From: Rhodobacteraceae bacterium S2214
GTDB taxonomy: Bacteria; Pseudomonadota; Alphaproteobacteria; Rhodobacterales; Rhodobacteraceae
Assembly: GCA_025141675.1 (NCBI GenBank)
Contig: CP081161.1
Coordinates: 62,001-126,000, forward strand
Direction of reading: 5' to 3'
Length of the DNA: 64,000 nt
In this document: positions 43,566 through 52,842 of the stretch, one piece after another
Position numbering within the stretch: position 1 is the stretch's first letter
Layout: every line of letters starts with the position of its first letter
Position numbers and translations under genes: made by a program
Notes under the pieces: generated by a model
The model's input: only the letters and a program-made list of their open reading frames with translations
What the model was told of the DNA's origin: nothing
Databases searched by the model: none

Positions 43566-44675
43566 CTAGCGGACAATAAATTCAGCGTGCAAGGCTCCGC
43601 TGGCCTTAATGCTTTTTAGGATGTCGATCATGTCGCGTGGCGCAACGCCCAACGCATTTAGACCTGCCACGACTTCGCTTAGTGAAGTGCCTTCACGAAT
43701 CTCTGCAAGCCCAATACCCGGCTCTTCTTCGATCCCAGCATTTGTGCGCGGGACAACAACGGTCTCACCTGGCGAAAACGGATTTGGTTGCGAGACCAGT
43801 GGTGCTTCTTCAATTCGTAGCGTCAATCCACCCTGACTGACAGCGACACGACTGATCCTAACGTCATCTCCCATTACGATCGTACCTGATCTTTGGTCAA
43901 CGACCACACGCGCACGCCGTTCAGGTTCGACCATTACATTCTCGATACGTCCCAAAGCGTGTGCGGGCGACCTTGCATGCGTACCTGCAATATCAATCCG
44001 GACGGTTCCCGCATCCAGCATGACAGCCACGGGATTCCCAAAAGTCGCGTTGATCGCCTGTTCGATGCGGGCAGCTGTCGTAAAATCCGGCGTTCGGAGC
44101 GCAAGACGTAAACTGGTGAGCCCCGCGAAATCGAAATCAACTTCTCGTTCGATAATAGCCCCGGACGGAACGACCCCCGCTGTCGGGACGCCCTGCGTTA
44201 CACGCGCACCTTGTCCCTCGGCGGTCACGCCCCCCGCAATAATTGTACCTTGGGCAACCGCGTAGATCTCGCCATCAGCCGCATTCAATGGCGTCATGAT
44301 CAAAGTCCCACCAAGAAGGCTTGTCGCGTCCCCAATTGCAGACACAGTCACATCCATCGGACTGCCGGCCCGTGCAAATGGCGGAAGACTTGCGGTGACG
44401 AGAACTGCGGCGACATTCTTTGGCCGGAACTGTTCACCTGTAACATTGACGCCAAGCCGTTCCAGGATGTTCGTCATAATGTCTTCGGTAAACGGCGCGT
44501 TTCGCAAGCCATCTCCCGTCCCATTCAAACCAACGACCAAGCCATAGCCCAACAAATCGTTCGATCGTACACCATCGAATTCTACCAAATCTTTCAACCT
44601 GATAGGCGTGGCCGCAGTAGCAACAGGCACGAATATACAAAATGACATAATCAGAATGTGCTTGAGGAAGATCAA
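43566..44675 (-). CDS. flgI: Flagellar P-ring protein FlgI
   Basis: FlgI forms the P-ring around the rod in the peptidoglycan layer. The 369-residue protein has a signal peptide (about 1-21) and the family blocks 'DLVEFDGVRSNDLLGYGLVVGLNGTGDG' region (about 29-56), 'NVAAVLVTASLPPFARAGSPMDVTVSAIGDA' region and the C-terminal 'GVAPRDMIDILKSIKASGALHAE'. The start is a TTG that overlaps the flgL stop (TTGA), with GGAG 10 nt upstream. A later ATG (44648) lacks a ribosome site. Confidence 0.92.
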   Translation of the reverse strand: MIFLKHILIMSFCIFVPVATAATPIRLKDLVEFDGVRSNDLLGYGLVVGLNGTGDGLRNAPFTEDIMTNILERLGVNVTGEQFRPKNVAAVLVTASLPPFARAGSPMDVTVSAIGDATSLLGGTLIMTPLNAADGEIYAVAQGTIIAGGVTAEGQGARVTQGVPTAGVVPSGAIIEREVDFDFAGLTSLRLALRTPDFTTAARIEQAINATFGNPVAVMLDAGTVRIDIAGTHARSPAHALGRIENVMVEPERRARVVVDQRSGTIVMGDDVRISRVAVSQGGLTLRIEEAPLVSQPNPFSPGETVVVPRTNAGIEEEPGIGLAEIREGTSLSEVVAGLNALGVAPRDMIDILKSIKASGALHAEFIVR

Positions 44676-45679
44676 CGTAAATACTCCGACAGACTTAGCC
44701 GCGACAGGCGCGCCGTCATTGCATAGTGTGTTTCAAGTTGCAGCTGTACTGCCTGTAATTCGGAAGCAGTATCATATGGGTCTGCCTGCGTGATTAGATT
44801 ACGGGCAATATTTAGCGCGGCTTGCTCTGCACTTTGTGCCACCGAAATCCTTTCGACTTCTTCTTCTGCGTACCCCAGACGCCCTTGAATTCCCGCGACG
44901 TCACTTGCGGCGGATTGCAATTGAAGTCCCGCTTCAAACAACAAGCTAACCTTGACCGACTTGTCGAGCCCCGGGATGTCGTCAACAAGGGCGGCAATAA
45001 CGGCGCCTTTCAGCACAGACTTGATGCCGTCGTCGTCTGCTCTAGCTTCGATCGCAATTTTACTGTCGCCATCCAATCGTTTTTGCTGCTGCGCACCCGT
45101 ATCGCCAGTGTAACCAAGGGCGGCAAAGCCGCCCGCCGGGTCGTCGAACCACGTGTCCACGGTGGATAGTATCGTCGCGGTGTCCGTTGCCGCCCCGATT
45201 TGTGTAAATATGTCCGCTAACATCGCATCAGACGACGTCAAGGCTGCCTGATCAAAGGCCGTTCCTGCAAATAGGCTATCGTCACCGAGTTTGGTGTTCA
45301 ATGTACTGACCAATCCGTCCAGGCGGGAACGTCCTGCCGCAGCGGCTTGTGTGACTTGAAAATCGGGACTGTCAGGCGTGATCGGCAATAGCTGATCAGC
45401 AAGCGCGCCGCGCTGCGCATCAAAATTGTTTAGAGCGGTTTGCATCGCAGAAAGCGTAAGTTGGGTTTCCTTCGCAACAAAGGCTTGCGACGAAAGGACT
45501 TTCAAACGGTTGTCGATTGCACTGAAGCGGGATGAATCTCCGTTTGTGGCTTTCACCTTGTCGCTTTTCTCACCGCTGCTTAGCTCATTCACGAGGGTAT
45601 TGAGGTTCGTTTTGATGGACAGATTTTGGCGCACTTGTTGGAAATGACGGACGCCATCGCCGAGAGATGCGTAGTTCAT
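44672..45679 (-). CDS. flgL: Flagellar hook-filament junction protein FlgL (HAP3)
   Basis: The 335-residue protein has a flagellin-type N-terminal helix ('NLSIKTNLNTLVNELSSGEKSDKV') and a flagellin-like C-terminal helix ('AEQAALNIARNLITQADPYDTASELQAVQLQLE' region), as expected for HAP3 joining hook and filament. The central domain is variable. Its ATG follows the flgK stop by 1 nt, and its stop overlaps the flgI start, so flgE-flgK-flgL-flgI form one minus-strand transcription unit. Confidence 0.87.
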   Translation of the reverse strand: MNYASLGDGVRHFQQVRQNLSIKTNLNTLVNELSSGEKSDKVKATNGDSSRFSAIDNRLKVLSSQAFVAKETQLTLSAMQTALNNFDAQRGALADQLLPITPDSPDFQVTQAAAAGRSRLDGLVSTLNTKLGDDSLFAGTAFDQAALTSSDAMLADIFTQIGAATDTATILSTVDTWFDDPAGGFAALGYTGDTGAQQQKRLDGDSKIAIEARADDDGIKSVLKGAVIAALVDDIPGLDKSVKVSLLFEAGLQLQSAASDVAGIQGRLGYAEEEVERISVAQSAEQAALNIARNLITQADPYDTASELQAVQLQLETHYAMTARLSRLSLSEYLR

Positions 45680-45680
45680 T

Positions 45681-47117
45681 TTAAATCTCCATTAAGCGTG
45701 ACATCATGGCGTCAAGCGTTTGCAATACACGTGCATTTGCCGCGTAGGATTGTTCTATTCTCAAGAGATTTTGGAGTTCTTGATCACTGTCGACACCACC
45801 GGCGAGCTCTGCTGTTTTGAGGCTGTCGAATCGGGCCGTTTCGAAGCCAAGGGTTTCTTCTGCATCCAAACGTAGACGCCCCACGGTATTGATGTGATCA
45901 CTTGCGTGACCAACGGCGCTGCGCGCTGTTCCCCCGCCGATAAGCGCGACGGGATCTTGTAACGCACCCAGCCAACTGTCGATCTGAGCGTTGTTGCCGA
46001 CTGGACCCAAAACGGTCGCATTCACGCCATCGCGCAAGCGCGAGAGCGCACCGCCCTGCGCCGGCTCAATGTTCGTGTTTACGGTCAAGCGCGCCGCAAG
46101 CCCACCGATGTCCAGTGGATCGAAGGCAGCACCCCGATCCGTGAAAAGACCCGGGTCACCGACAGTTAATGTTGGGTCCGTTGATGGAGATTCAAATCGT
46201 TGGATCAAGTCGGCAGCCATTTCGTCCAGACCAGTTTGAAGTCCAGTCAAAGTCTGATCCCTCAAAACAAAAGCTGCTTCTAGAGAGCCACCTTTCATCC
46301 GTCCGTATCCGTTTCCGAGATCAAGAGGATCGCCATTGAGAGAAACCCCAGCCAAAGCCCCTGACGCCAAAGTCATGTCCGCGACGATCGTCCCGACCGG
46401 AGAGAAACCAAAAGTCGCGGGCGATCCATCAATAAGCGCAACGCCGCTTTTTGTATAAAGCGCCACTTGGCCACGCCCCCGATCAATTTCAGTGAGGGGG
46501 ACAATGGAGGTGATTTTATCAATCGCAGTCTGGCGCGCATCAATCGCTGCAGAAGGATCATTCCCCGACCCAATCAACCGGGTGACATCTGCATTCAGTT
46601 TTTCGACCTGTTTGAGAGTCGTATTGAGTGTTTCAACATCAGATGCGATGGCTTTGTCAGCGTCCTGGCGCTGTGTTTGGATCGCGTCAGAATCCGATCG
46701 CATCGCAGTGGTCACGTCTTCGAGACGCGACAACACAGTTTGAAGACGCTGTTCAGACGCAGGGTTGCTGCTGGCGCTGATCAACGATTGTTCCAGAGCA
46801 GCGATGCGGCCTGCGACACCACTTGGGTCACCTACAGGTCCAAATGCTTGCTCTAGTTGCGATAACGCCGTCGCGCCGCGTTGCTGAGCCCCAACATCAG
46901 CTTCTGCATTACGCCGTTCCCGCAGAGCGCCTGCGTCCACAAGACGTGAAACTCCATCTATTTTGACGCCCCCTAGGATGCCCGACGAAAGCGTCAGTTC
47001 ACGCTTTCCATATCCGTCGGTCAAAGCATTCGACAGATTGGAAGACACGACTTCTGCCATGCGTGCAGAGGCGGTTAAACCACCAGATGCGATGTTAAAG
47101 GCGCTGGAAATAGCCAT
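45681..47117 (-). CDS. flgK: Flagellar hook-associated protein FlgK (HAP1)
   Basis: The 478-residue protein begins 'SSAFNIASGGLTASARMAEVVSSNLSNALTDGYGKRE', the N-terminal flg_bb_rod type segment (first 40 residues), and ends with 'NLLRIEQSYAANARVLQTLDAMMSRLMEI', the matching C-terminal helix. It is shorter than enterobacterial FlgK (about 545) but normal for Rhodobacterales. It caps the hook and connects it to FlgL. Confidence 0.9.
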   Translation of the reverse strand: MAISSAFNIASGGLTASARMAEVVSSNLSNALTDGYGKRELTLSSGILGGVKIDGVSRLVDAGALRERRNAEADVGAQQRGATALSQLEQAFGPVGDPSGVAGRIAALEQSLISASSNPASEQRLQTVLSRLEDVTTAMRSDSDAIQTQRQDADKAIASDVETLNTTLKQVEKLNADVTRLIGSGNDPSAAIDARQTAIDKITSIVPLTEIDRGRGQVALYTKSGVALIDGSPATFGFSPVGTIVADMTLASGALAGVSLNGDPLDLGNGYGRMKGGSLEAAFVLRDQTLTGLQTGLDEMAADLIQRFESPSTDPTLTVGDPGLFTDRGAAFDPLDIGGLAARLTVNTNIEPAQGGALSRLRDGVNATVLGPVGNNAQIDSWLGALQDPVALIGGGTARSAVGHASDHINTVGRLRLDAEETLGFETARFDSLKTAELAGGVDSDQELQNLLRIEQSYAANARVLQTLDAMMSRLMEI

Positions 47118-47140
47118 GTCTTCATCCTTTCAAGGAAGGG

Positions 47141-48445
47141 TTAGCGTTTAATATTTGTGGTTTCTTGCAGCATTTCGTCCACGGTCTGGATGACCTTTGC
47201 GTTTGACGAATAGGCCCGCTGGGTCTGAATCAATTGCGTCAGTTCGCCTGCAACATCCGTGGCCGATTCTTCGCGCGCGAAGCTGACGACATCACCGGTT
47301 GGCCCGTCCCCCGCGTCCCAAAGGAAGAAACTGCCGCTGTCCGGGGACACCCGATAGCTTTGTTGATCCAACGCTTCCAATCCGTTCACGTTGGACACAT
47401 CCACAAGTGGCACCTGATACAAGACCCGATTGATACCGCTGTCGAAGGACGCCCGCACGAACCCGTTTGCGTCCACATCAATTGCAGTCAGGCTACCAAC
47501 GGCGGACCCGTTTTTGGAAATGGACGTAGGTGCAAAGGTGTCAGACAATTGGGTCAAGCCAGTCGCGCTGCCCAATGTTCCGACAGTCAATTCTAGCGGC
47601 CCACCGGCGACTGCAAGCGTCACCGACCCCGTTGCGGGATCATAGGGCGCGGTCCCAAGGTTGTCGGTCACATTGAGTAGCGTACCACCGCCCGCGCGCG
47701 AAGGATCAAAGTCTAACTGGTAGTCGCCAACAAGCGTACCGCCAGAAGCCGAATCGAAAATCTGCAGCTGCCATTCGTTCGCCGTGCCTGTTGCGGGCAC
47801 CGTCGGGCTGAATGTCATGGTCAGGTTTGCCGACTTGCCGAGATTATCAAAGTATTCGATCGATAACGTTTCAGCGCCCGTGGTCGACCCTGCTTCTGTA
47901 GATGTCGCGGGAAGATTTACGGCAAGGTCAACTTCGGTCGTTGGTTCGCCCGCGAATTGGTTGCTGTTAATCTTGATCGGTTCAAGCCCGTCCACGGAAT
48001 CGCGCGGTTGCGTCGGGATCGTGCCATCTGCATTTGCGGCCCATCCCAGCAGGACAAGACCCGCGGGACTGCGCAAATATCCTTCTTCATCAGCCCTGAA
48101 TGACCCTGTTGTCGCGAGCAATAGCGGATTTTCACCGTTTCCAACCTGAACTGACGCTTCTGTTGTTACAGGCAACATGCCCCGACCACGTACCGCCAAG
48201 TCTGTGGAGTTCGATGTCGACACCAGCGATCCCCGCTCATCCACCAAACGCCCGGTCGTGGTGCGCACGCCACCCGCAGTGTAACGGCTATTGCTGTCAG
48301 AGATCACCAAAGACTGAAAATCAGTTACGGCCCGTTTATACCCAAACGTCGAAGAATTCGCGATGTTGTCCGAAATTGTGGCCAAACGCGTGGCATTGGC
48401 GGATAACCCCGCAACACCAGCGTTGAGGGAAGAGGAAATCGTCAT
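47141..48445 (-). CDS. flgE: Flagellar hook protein FlgE
   Basis: The 434-residue protein starts with 'SLNAGVAGLSANATRLATISDNIANSSTFGYKRA' (rod/hook N-terminal motif) and ends 'QLIQTQRAYSSNAKVIQTVDEMLQE', the FlgE C-terminal coiled-coil signature. A FlaE-like domain lies between them. FlgE polymerises to form the universal-joint hook. It is the first gene of the four-gene flagellar unit. It lies 84 nt downstream of motB on the same strand. Confidence 0.93.
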   Translation of the reverse strand: MTISSSLNAGVAGLSANATRLATISDNIANSSTFGYKRAVTDFQSLVISDSNSRYTAGGVRTTTGRLVDERGSLVSTSNSTDLAVRGRGMLPVTTEASVQVGNGENPLLLATTGSFRADEEGYLRSPAGLVLLGWAANADGTIPTQPRDSVDGLEPIKINSNQFAGEPTTEVDLAVNLPATSTEAGSTTGAETLSIEYFDNLGKSANLTMTFSPTVPATGTANEWQLQIFDSASGGTLVGDYQLDFDPSRAGGGTLLNVTDNLGTAPYDPATGSVTLAVAGGPLELTVGTLGSATGLTQLSDTFAPTSISKNGSAVGSLTAIDVDANGFVRASFDSGINRVLYQVPLVDVSNVNGLEALDQQSYRVSPDSGSFFLWDAGDGPTGDVVSFAREESATDVAGELTQLIQTQRAYSSNAKVIQTVDEMLQETTNIKR

Positions 48446-48529
48446 ATCGGGGCCTTTCTGCTTCAGGAATGACTGCTTCCTTTCACGCCTATCCGATTTC
48501 CCCTTAACGCCCCCCTAATGCCGCAAATT

Positions 48530-49378
48530 TTAGATATCACTTCTGAGAACGATGATTTCGATCCGGTTGTTTCGGACATCGGTACGGTCATCGGCGACGG
48601 GATCACGGTCCGCTTCACCGGTGGTCCGCATGATTTTTTGCGGATTGTACCCATCCGCTTCGAGTAGTTCGCGCATCTTCGTCGCCCGTGACGTCGACAA
48701 TTCCCAGACCGAATTATCACGCACAACAATGGGTTGGGTCCGCACATGGCCTTGGATTGCGAGCGGATTATCAACGATTGGGATGATGTCCGCGAGGATT
48801 TTGGCGATGTCATAGGCCACAGGCATCGGTTCGTCCGTGCCTTCTACAAATAATGACGCATCGGGCAGGTCATAGAATTCAATCACCAAACCTTCATCAG
48901 TTTGACGTGTCACAATGTGACGCAAGGCGAGTTCTGCAATGATGCTTTCGCCACCGCGCCCCATCAGTTCTTCTTCAAGGTTTTCAAGCGCTTTGACCAT
49001 CGCCTGCTCTTCGCCGCCTGCTTGCGCTTCGTCAGGGGTTTCGGCTGAATTAATCTCTTCGCCGGAATGCCGCATACTGGCGCCTTCCCCGTCTTTTTGC
49101 AGGTTGTCTTGAGAAGTTGTGCTGTCGCCACCGAACATGCCATCACCGCCACCAGAGGTTTTGTTGATCGTCACGGTCGGGGCAAAATAATCGGCCAGCC
49201 CAGCGCGTTGTTGTTCGCTGGATGCGTTGAGCAGCCACATCAACATGAAGAACGCCATCATCGCGGTCACGAAGTCGGCATAGGCTACTTTCCATGCACC
49301 GCCGTGATGACCGCCGCCTTGAATGACCTTCTTCTTCTTAATGATGATCGGACGGTTATCGCCTGCTGCTGCGCTCAT
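48530..49378 (-). CDS. motB: Flagellar motor stator protein MotB
   Basis: The 282-residue protein has one membrane helix with the proton-binding Asp in 'KVAYADFVTAMMAFFMLMWLL' (about 30-50). Its plug region is Gly/Ser-rich, and a C-terminal OmpA-like domain ('ELSTSRATKMRELLEADG', 'DVRNNRIEIIVLRSD') anchors the stator to peptidoglycan. motA is not adjacent. The ATG is preceded by AAAGGGTG; an in-frame GTG three codons upstream is unlikely. Confidence 0.92.
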   Translation of the reverse strand: MSAAAGDNRPIIIKKKKVIQGGGHHGGAWKVAYADFVTAMMAFFMLMWLLNASSEQQRAGLADYFAPTVTINKTSGGGDGMFGGDSTTSQDNLQKDGEGASMRHSGEEINSAETPDEAQAGGEEQAMVKALENLEEELMGRGGESIIAELALRHIVTRQTDEGLVIEFYDLPDASLFVEGTDEPMPVAYDIAKILADIIPIVDNPLAIQGHVRTQPIVVRDNSVWELSTSRATKMRELLEADGYNPQKIMRTTGEADRDPVADDRTDVRNNRIEIIVLRSDI

Positions 49379-49460
49379 TTTGTGCACCCTTTTGTTGACT
49401 TGCAGCCAATAAGGGTGCGGCGCGTAAAGAGAGCCTTAAATACTGATTTTTATGAGATTC

Positions 49461-50228
49461 TTAGTTCTTGCGCAGTGCGTAAATCTCGTCTGGGCCGCAG
49501 AAATCGATTAAGTCATAATTGTGTTCCCGCATCAGTTCGACAATCTCGCGAGTGCCGGTGTTGTTTTCGATCGACCACATGCCGACGCGGTGATCCGCAA
49601 AGGGAAAGCTTTGCAAAGCAGCCAGTTCGCCACCTTCGATATCAAGCGACACGAAGTCTGGATCAGTGATACCAGCCTCAATCAGGATCGCTGCAAGCGG
49701 CTTTGTCGGGACTTCAATTGTGGTTTCTTTGTGGCGAGGGTTGTCGCGGACGCGTTTCAGCATCGCTTCGTCGTAGCTATGCGATAAACCACTCATTTGC
49801 GTAAAACCTTCGGTAACGGTGATAAATTCGGCCGTTCCTTCCTGATCGGCGACTGCATACCCCAGACAAGGGCAACTGCGTGCCGCTTTGGCCCGTTCCA
49901 GATTCGCGGCAACCGGTTCGACCAAAACGCCAGTCCAACCGCGCCATTGTTCGAGAAAAACCGTATTGGACCCCGTCACGCCATCGTATCCACCAACATC
50001 AACAAAGGTTCCGCCCCGTTTCTGGCGAAAATGACGATCCACGACGACGTCTTGTCCGGCCTGCGACATGAACGCGTAGGCGGGCGTCAGCATTTGCCGG
50101 ATTTCATGGGCCTTGCGATTGAGATCAGCGCGTTTGCGGGTCTTTTCTGATTTCAGCGCTTGGCTGATCTCGGATTGCGCCTTGAGCAGTTCACGGCGGA
50201 TTTCATCCATACGTCGCTGAGAAATCAT
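49461..50228 (-). CDS. FkbM-family methyltransferase
   Basis: The 255-residue protein has a predicted coiled N-terminal region (about 1-45), then a SAM-binding Rossmann domain: 'TFVDVGGYDGVTGSNTVFLEQW' (motif I), 'GVLVEPVAANLERAKAAR', and 'DFVSLDIEGGELAALQSFPF', typical of FkbM enzymes that O-methylate sugars or polyketides. It starts at an ATGA overlap with the DUF6165 gene. It ends the glycan cluster next to motB, so it may methylate a glycan on the cell surface or flagellum (inference). Confidence 0.85.
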   Translation of the reverse strand: MISQRRMDEIRRELLKAQSEISQALKSEKTRKRADLNRKAHEIRQMLTPAYAFMSQAGQDVVVDRHFRQKRGGTFVDVGGYDGVTGSNTVFLEQWRGWTGVLVEPVAANLERAKAARSCPCLGYAVADQEGTAEFITVTEGFTQMSGLSHSYDEAMLKRVRDNPRHKETTIEVPTKPLAAILIEAGITDPDFVSLDIEGGELAALQSFPFADHRVGMWSIENNTGTREIVELMREHNYDLIDFCGPDEIYALRKN

Positions 50229-50626
50229 GCGTTTTCCGATGGCGAATAATAGGATTTCTCTTCCACGATTGCGGACCCCAGAAGAAGATTGATTTCTTTC
50301 TTGATGGCCGCCCGTTCATCGTTTGTCACATAGACGGACCGCGCCAGCGCCACAAAGCCGGGTCCAAAGTCGCCGCGCCCTTCGAATTCACGGATATCGT
50401 CTTCAATGACCCACAAGTCCGCGTTGATCTGATACAGGCGTTCCCAAAGCTGTTGAAGCGCATCCGAAGGCGGCAAGGCGCTGTCAGCGACGCCTTGCAG
50501 AGCATCAAATTCGTGCCGAACATGAGCCAACTTTTCCGGATCGGTTATGTTTTCCGACTTCAGCTGCAGAATTGTGAGTTTATCAATCAGTTCGCCGGGG
50601 GCGATTGGTACTAAAATATCGTTCAT
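50225..50626 (-). CDS. DUF6165 family protein
   Basis: The 133-residue protein begins MNDILVPIAPGELIDKLTIL and contains 'HVRHEFDALQGVADSALPPSDALQQL', 'LYQINADLWVIEDDIREFEGRGDFG' and 'RSVYVTNDERAAIKKEINLLLGSAIVEEKSY', conserved in the DUF6165 family. That family is usually found beside glycosyltransferase genes and has no known activity. The start is fixed by GGAG and an ATGA overlap with the upstream gene. A much longer frame (to 50791) is an overlap artefact. Confidence 0.78.
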   Translation of the reverse strand: MNDILVPIAPGELIDKLTILQLKSENITDPEKLAHVRHEFDALQGVADSALPPSDALQQLWERLYQINADLWVIEDDIREFEGRGDFGPGFVALARSVYVTNDERAAIKKEINLLLGSAIVEEKSYYSPSENA

Positions 50627-51993
50627 GCGCGGTCTCCAATTCTGGCACGTAGCGCGGTGCCGACCTCTGCCAATACATCGGTCCATTCTAAGGCTTTGCC
50701 CTGACGGAAAAGCCGCATTCCCGGATACCAGTCCGTCGTATCCCCTGCGTGTCGCCACACCCAGAACGGGTCCCAATGCAGGATGGTCCAAGTGGGGACG
50801 CCGAGGCTACCCGCCAGATGTGCTGTGGCCGTATCGGAGCTGATGACCAGATCCATTTGTTGCATCATCGCGGCGCTATCACCAAAGTTACGTTCCGTTG
50901 CGGCCGTATCCACGATGAACGCGTCACTTCCGTCCGCATGAAACTTGGCCAATTCAGGACCTTTGTAGAGCGAAAACAATTGCACACCGGGGATATCCGC
51001 CAGCGGCAGGAATTCGGTGTGTGAAAAGGACCGAAAACCATTGCCTTTGTACGTCACAGAACCGGTCCAAACGACACCGACTTTCATCACGTCTTTGAAC
51101 GGGGCAACGATTGCGGCAGCCCGTTCATTTGCATCGTCTGGAATTGCTAAACGCGTGGGCGCAGGCACATCGTTTGTATCAGCGAAATGGACGCGGGCCA
51201 TGTCCATCAGATTGATCCAGCAATCGACCGCAGCATTTGGTGGCAAAGTCGTTCCGACCCAATCCGCAGTTTCAAGGTCTTTGAATAGCGGGTAGACCGG
51301 TTTTTCAGCCAGAACCCAGACGGTCGCGCCCAGCGCCTTGAGCGCAGGTAAAAACCGCATGAACAATATAGCGTCGCCAAACCCCTGTTCCGGCAGCACA
51401 AGGATTGTTTTGCCCTGCAACGGTTCACCCGCCCATTCAGGGAACGGTATCTTGCGCGGCGTCAGTTCATCCGTATTCCAACGGGCCCGATACGTGTCGA
51501 AAGCTTCATTGTATAATCCAGCGCCCAATTGCGCGAATGCCAGCTGCATTTGCAATTCGGTGTCGTCCGGATGATCCGGAATAACGCTGGAAAGGTAATC
51601 AATCGCCCCCCGATAGTCACCCTGACCGCGCAAGCACCGCCCGATCATGGCCTTTTGGTTTGCATCATCTGGCCGCTGTTCCAAAATCCAACGGCGCGCT
51701 GCTATGGACCTGTTGTAGTGACCTAAATCGCTAAGAATATTGGCGTAATTGTTCCGCAGGCCAACGTCGTTCGGCGCATAACGTTGCGCCCGTGCTTGGG
51801 CACGCAACGCTTGATGATACTGGCCTTGCTTACGGAACAACGCGCCCAGATTTGACCAAAAGGGCCCATCTTCAGGCACCTGCGCAAGATAGGCCGCATA
51901 GGCCTGCACGGCATCGGGCGCGCCATCGGTATGCGCCTTGTGAGCCGCACGACGTAATGCTGCTTGGTCTTTTGTTAGAACGCGGGACGCCAT
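50623..51993 (-). CDS. TPR protein with GT9-like glycosyltransferase domain
   Basis: The 456-residue protein has four or so TPR units in the first about 180 residues ('SNLGALFRKQGQYHQALRAQARAQRYAP', 'LGHYNRSIAARRWI', 'RGQGDYRGAIDYL'). A glycosyltransferase-like domain follows with 'LVLPEQGFGDAILFMRFLPALKALGA' and 'DLVISSDTATAHLAGSLGVPTWTIL', the ADP-heptosyltransferase-type donor motif. Such fusions often modify surface glycans or flagellin. The donor sugar is unknown. It is the central gene of the cluster. Confidence 0.82.
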   Translation of the reverse strand: MASRVLTKDQAALRRAAHKAHTDGAPDAVQAYAAYLAQVPEDGPFWSNLGALFRKQGQYHQALRAQARAQRYAPNDVGLRNNYANILSDLGHYNRSIAARRWILEQRPDDANQKAMIGRCLRGQGDYRGAIDYLSSVIPDHPDDTELQMQLAFAQLGAGLYNEAFDTYRARWNTDELTPRKIPFPEWAGEPLQGKTILVLPEQGFGDAILFMRFLPALKALGATVWVLAEKPVYPLFKDLETADWVGTTLPPNAAVDCWINLMDMARVHFADTNDVPAPTRLAIPDDANERAAAIVAPFKDVMKVGVVWTGSVTYKGNGFRSFSHTEFLPLADIPGVQLFSLYKGPELAKFHADGSDAFIVDTAATERNFGDSAAMMQQMDLVISSDTATAHLAGSLGVPTWTILHWDPFWVWRHAGDTTDWYPGMRLFRQGKALEWTDVLAEVGTALRARIGDRA

Positions 51994-51999
51994 AGTTGC

Positions 52000-52785
52000 T
52001 TAACCGCCCGACTTGCGTTTGATGGGCTTCACGAGCGTTTCAGGGCGTCGCGCCTCTGCCGCTTCGAACAGCGAAAACGTCTGGTTCACGTAATTCACCG
52101 CACCCGAAATCAGTTCCATGTAGTCGGTGAGTTCTGGAGTGACTTCGACCTCTGACACGACAACGCTGCGGTCCTGCGGCATCGTTTCAAAAGTAGCGTA
52201 AAACAACGGATCACCGCGGTTGATTTTGATCGGTTTGCTGGTGTCGTGCCATTCAAACGCCCACATCAGCGGACGCGGCCAGACATTTATCGGGAACCGC
52301 CCACCGAAGATCGTGCCGGGTAGCGGTTCTTTGGCGTAATGCATGAACGGCGCAACCTGCGACATGTAAACCGGTTCATCCGCGATAAAGACGTAGGGCA
52401 ATTCCAACTGGATTGACGGCACGCCGGGGTAACGCCATTCGACTTCATTCGTGATGTGCAGCTTTTGGCCAAGTTTGCTGGCCCGCACGGCGCTTGCTTC
52501 GCCAGACAGATTACGCAGCACAGGTTTGCCGTCTTTGTCGCGCGCAAAACCGATGTTGATGTCGAAGGGACATTTGACCGCGAAATACCGGCTTTCCAGA
52601 TTGATCACAGCCGGACAACGCGACGCGGATTTCGCGTGCTTCTTGTTCACGTCGGCGGATCGGACACGGGTCGGCGGATCGTAAATGATGCCGCCCTTTT
52701 GAGTGGTCAGAAACCACCCGACCTGCACAGGTCCAGACCCCGGTTCTGTTCCGCGAGTATTTTCAAAATTCACTGACAACTGCAT
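52000..52785 (-). CDS. Uncharacterised conserved protein in the glycan cluster
   Basis: A 261-residue soluble, beta-rich protein with no signal peptide or helices. Distinct stretches are 'RYFAVKCPFDINIGF', 'YPGVPSIQLELPYVFIADEP' and 'WPRPLMWAFEWHDTSKPIKINRGDPLFYATFE'. The last has the 'G-x-P-L/I' pattern of the cupin-like DUF6065 group, but I am not sure of the match. AGGGACAG precedes the ATG. It ends 7 nt before the TPR-glycosyltransferase start, so it belongs to that transcript. Confidence 0.6.
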   Translation of the reverse strand: MQLSVNFENTRGTEPGSGPVQVGWFLTTQKGGIIYDPPTRVRSADVNKKHAKSASRCPAVINLESRYFAVKCPFDINIGFARDKDGKPVLRNLSGEASAVRASKLGQKLHITNEVEWRYPGVPSIQLELPYVFIADEPVYMSQVAPFMHYAKEPLPGTIFGGRFPINVWPRPLMWAFEWHDTSKPIKINRGDPLFYATFETMPQDRSVVVSEVEVTPELTDYMELISGAVNYVNQTFSLFEAAEARRPETLVKPIKRKSGG

Positions 52786-52842
52786 GTGCTGTCCCTTTTA
52801 CTGCTCTTCAATGCTACTTTTTGCAGCTTAGACGGGTGGGTA

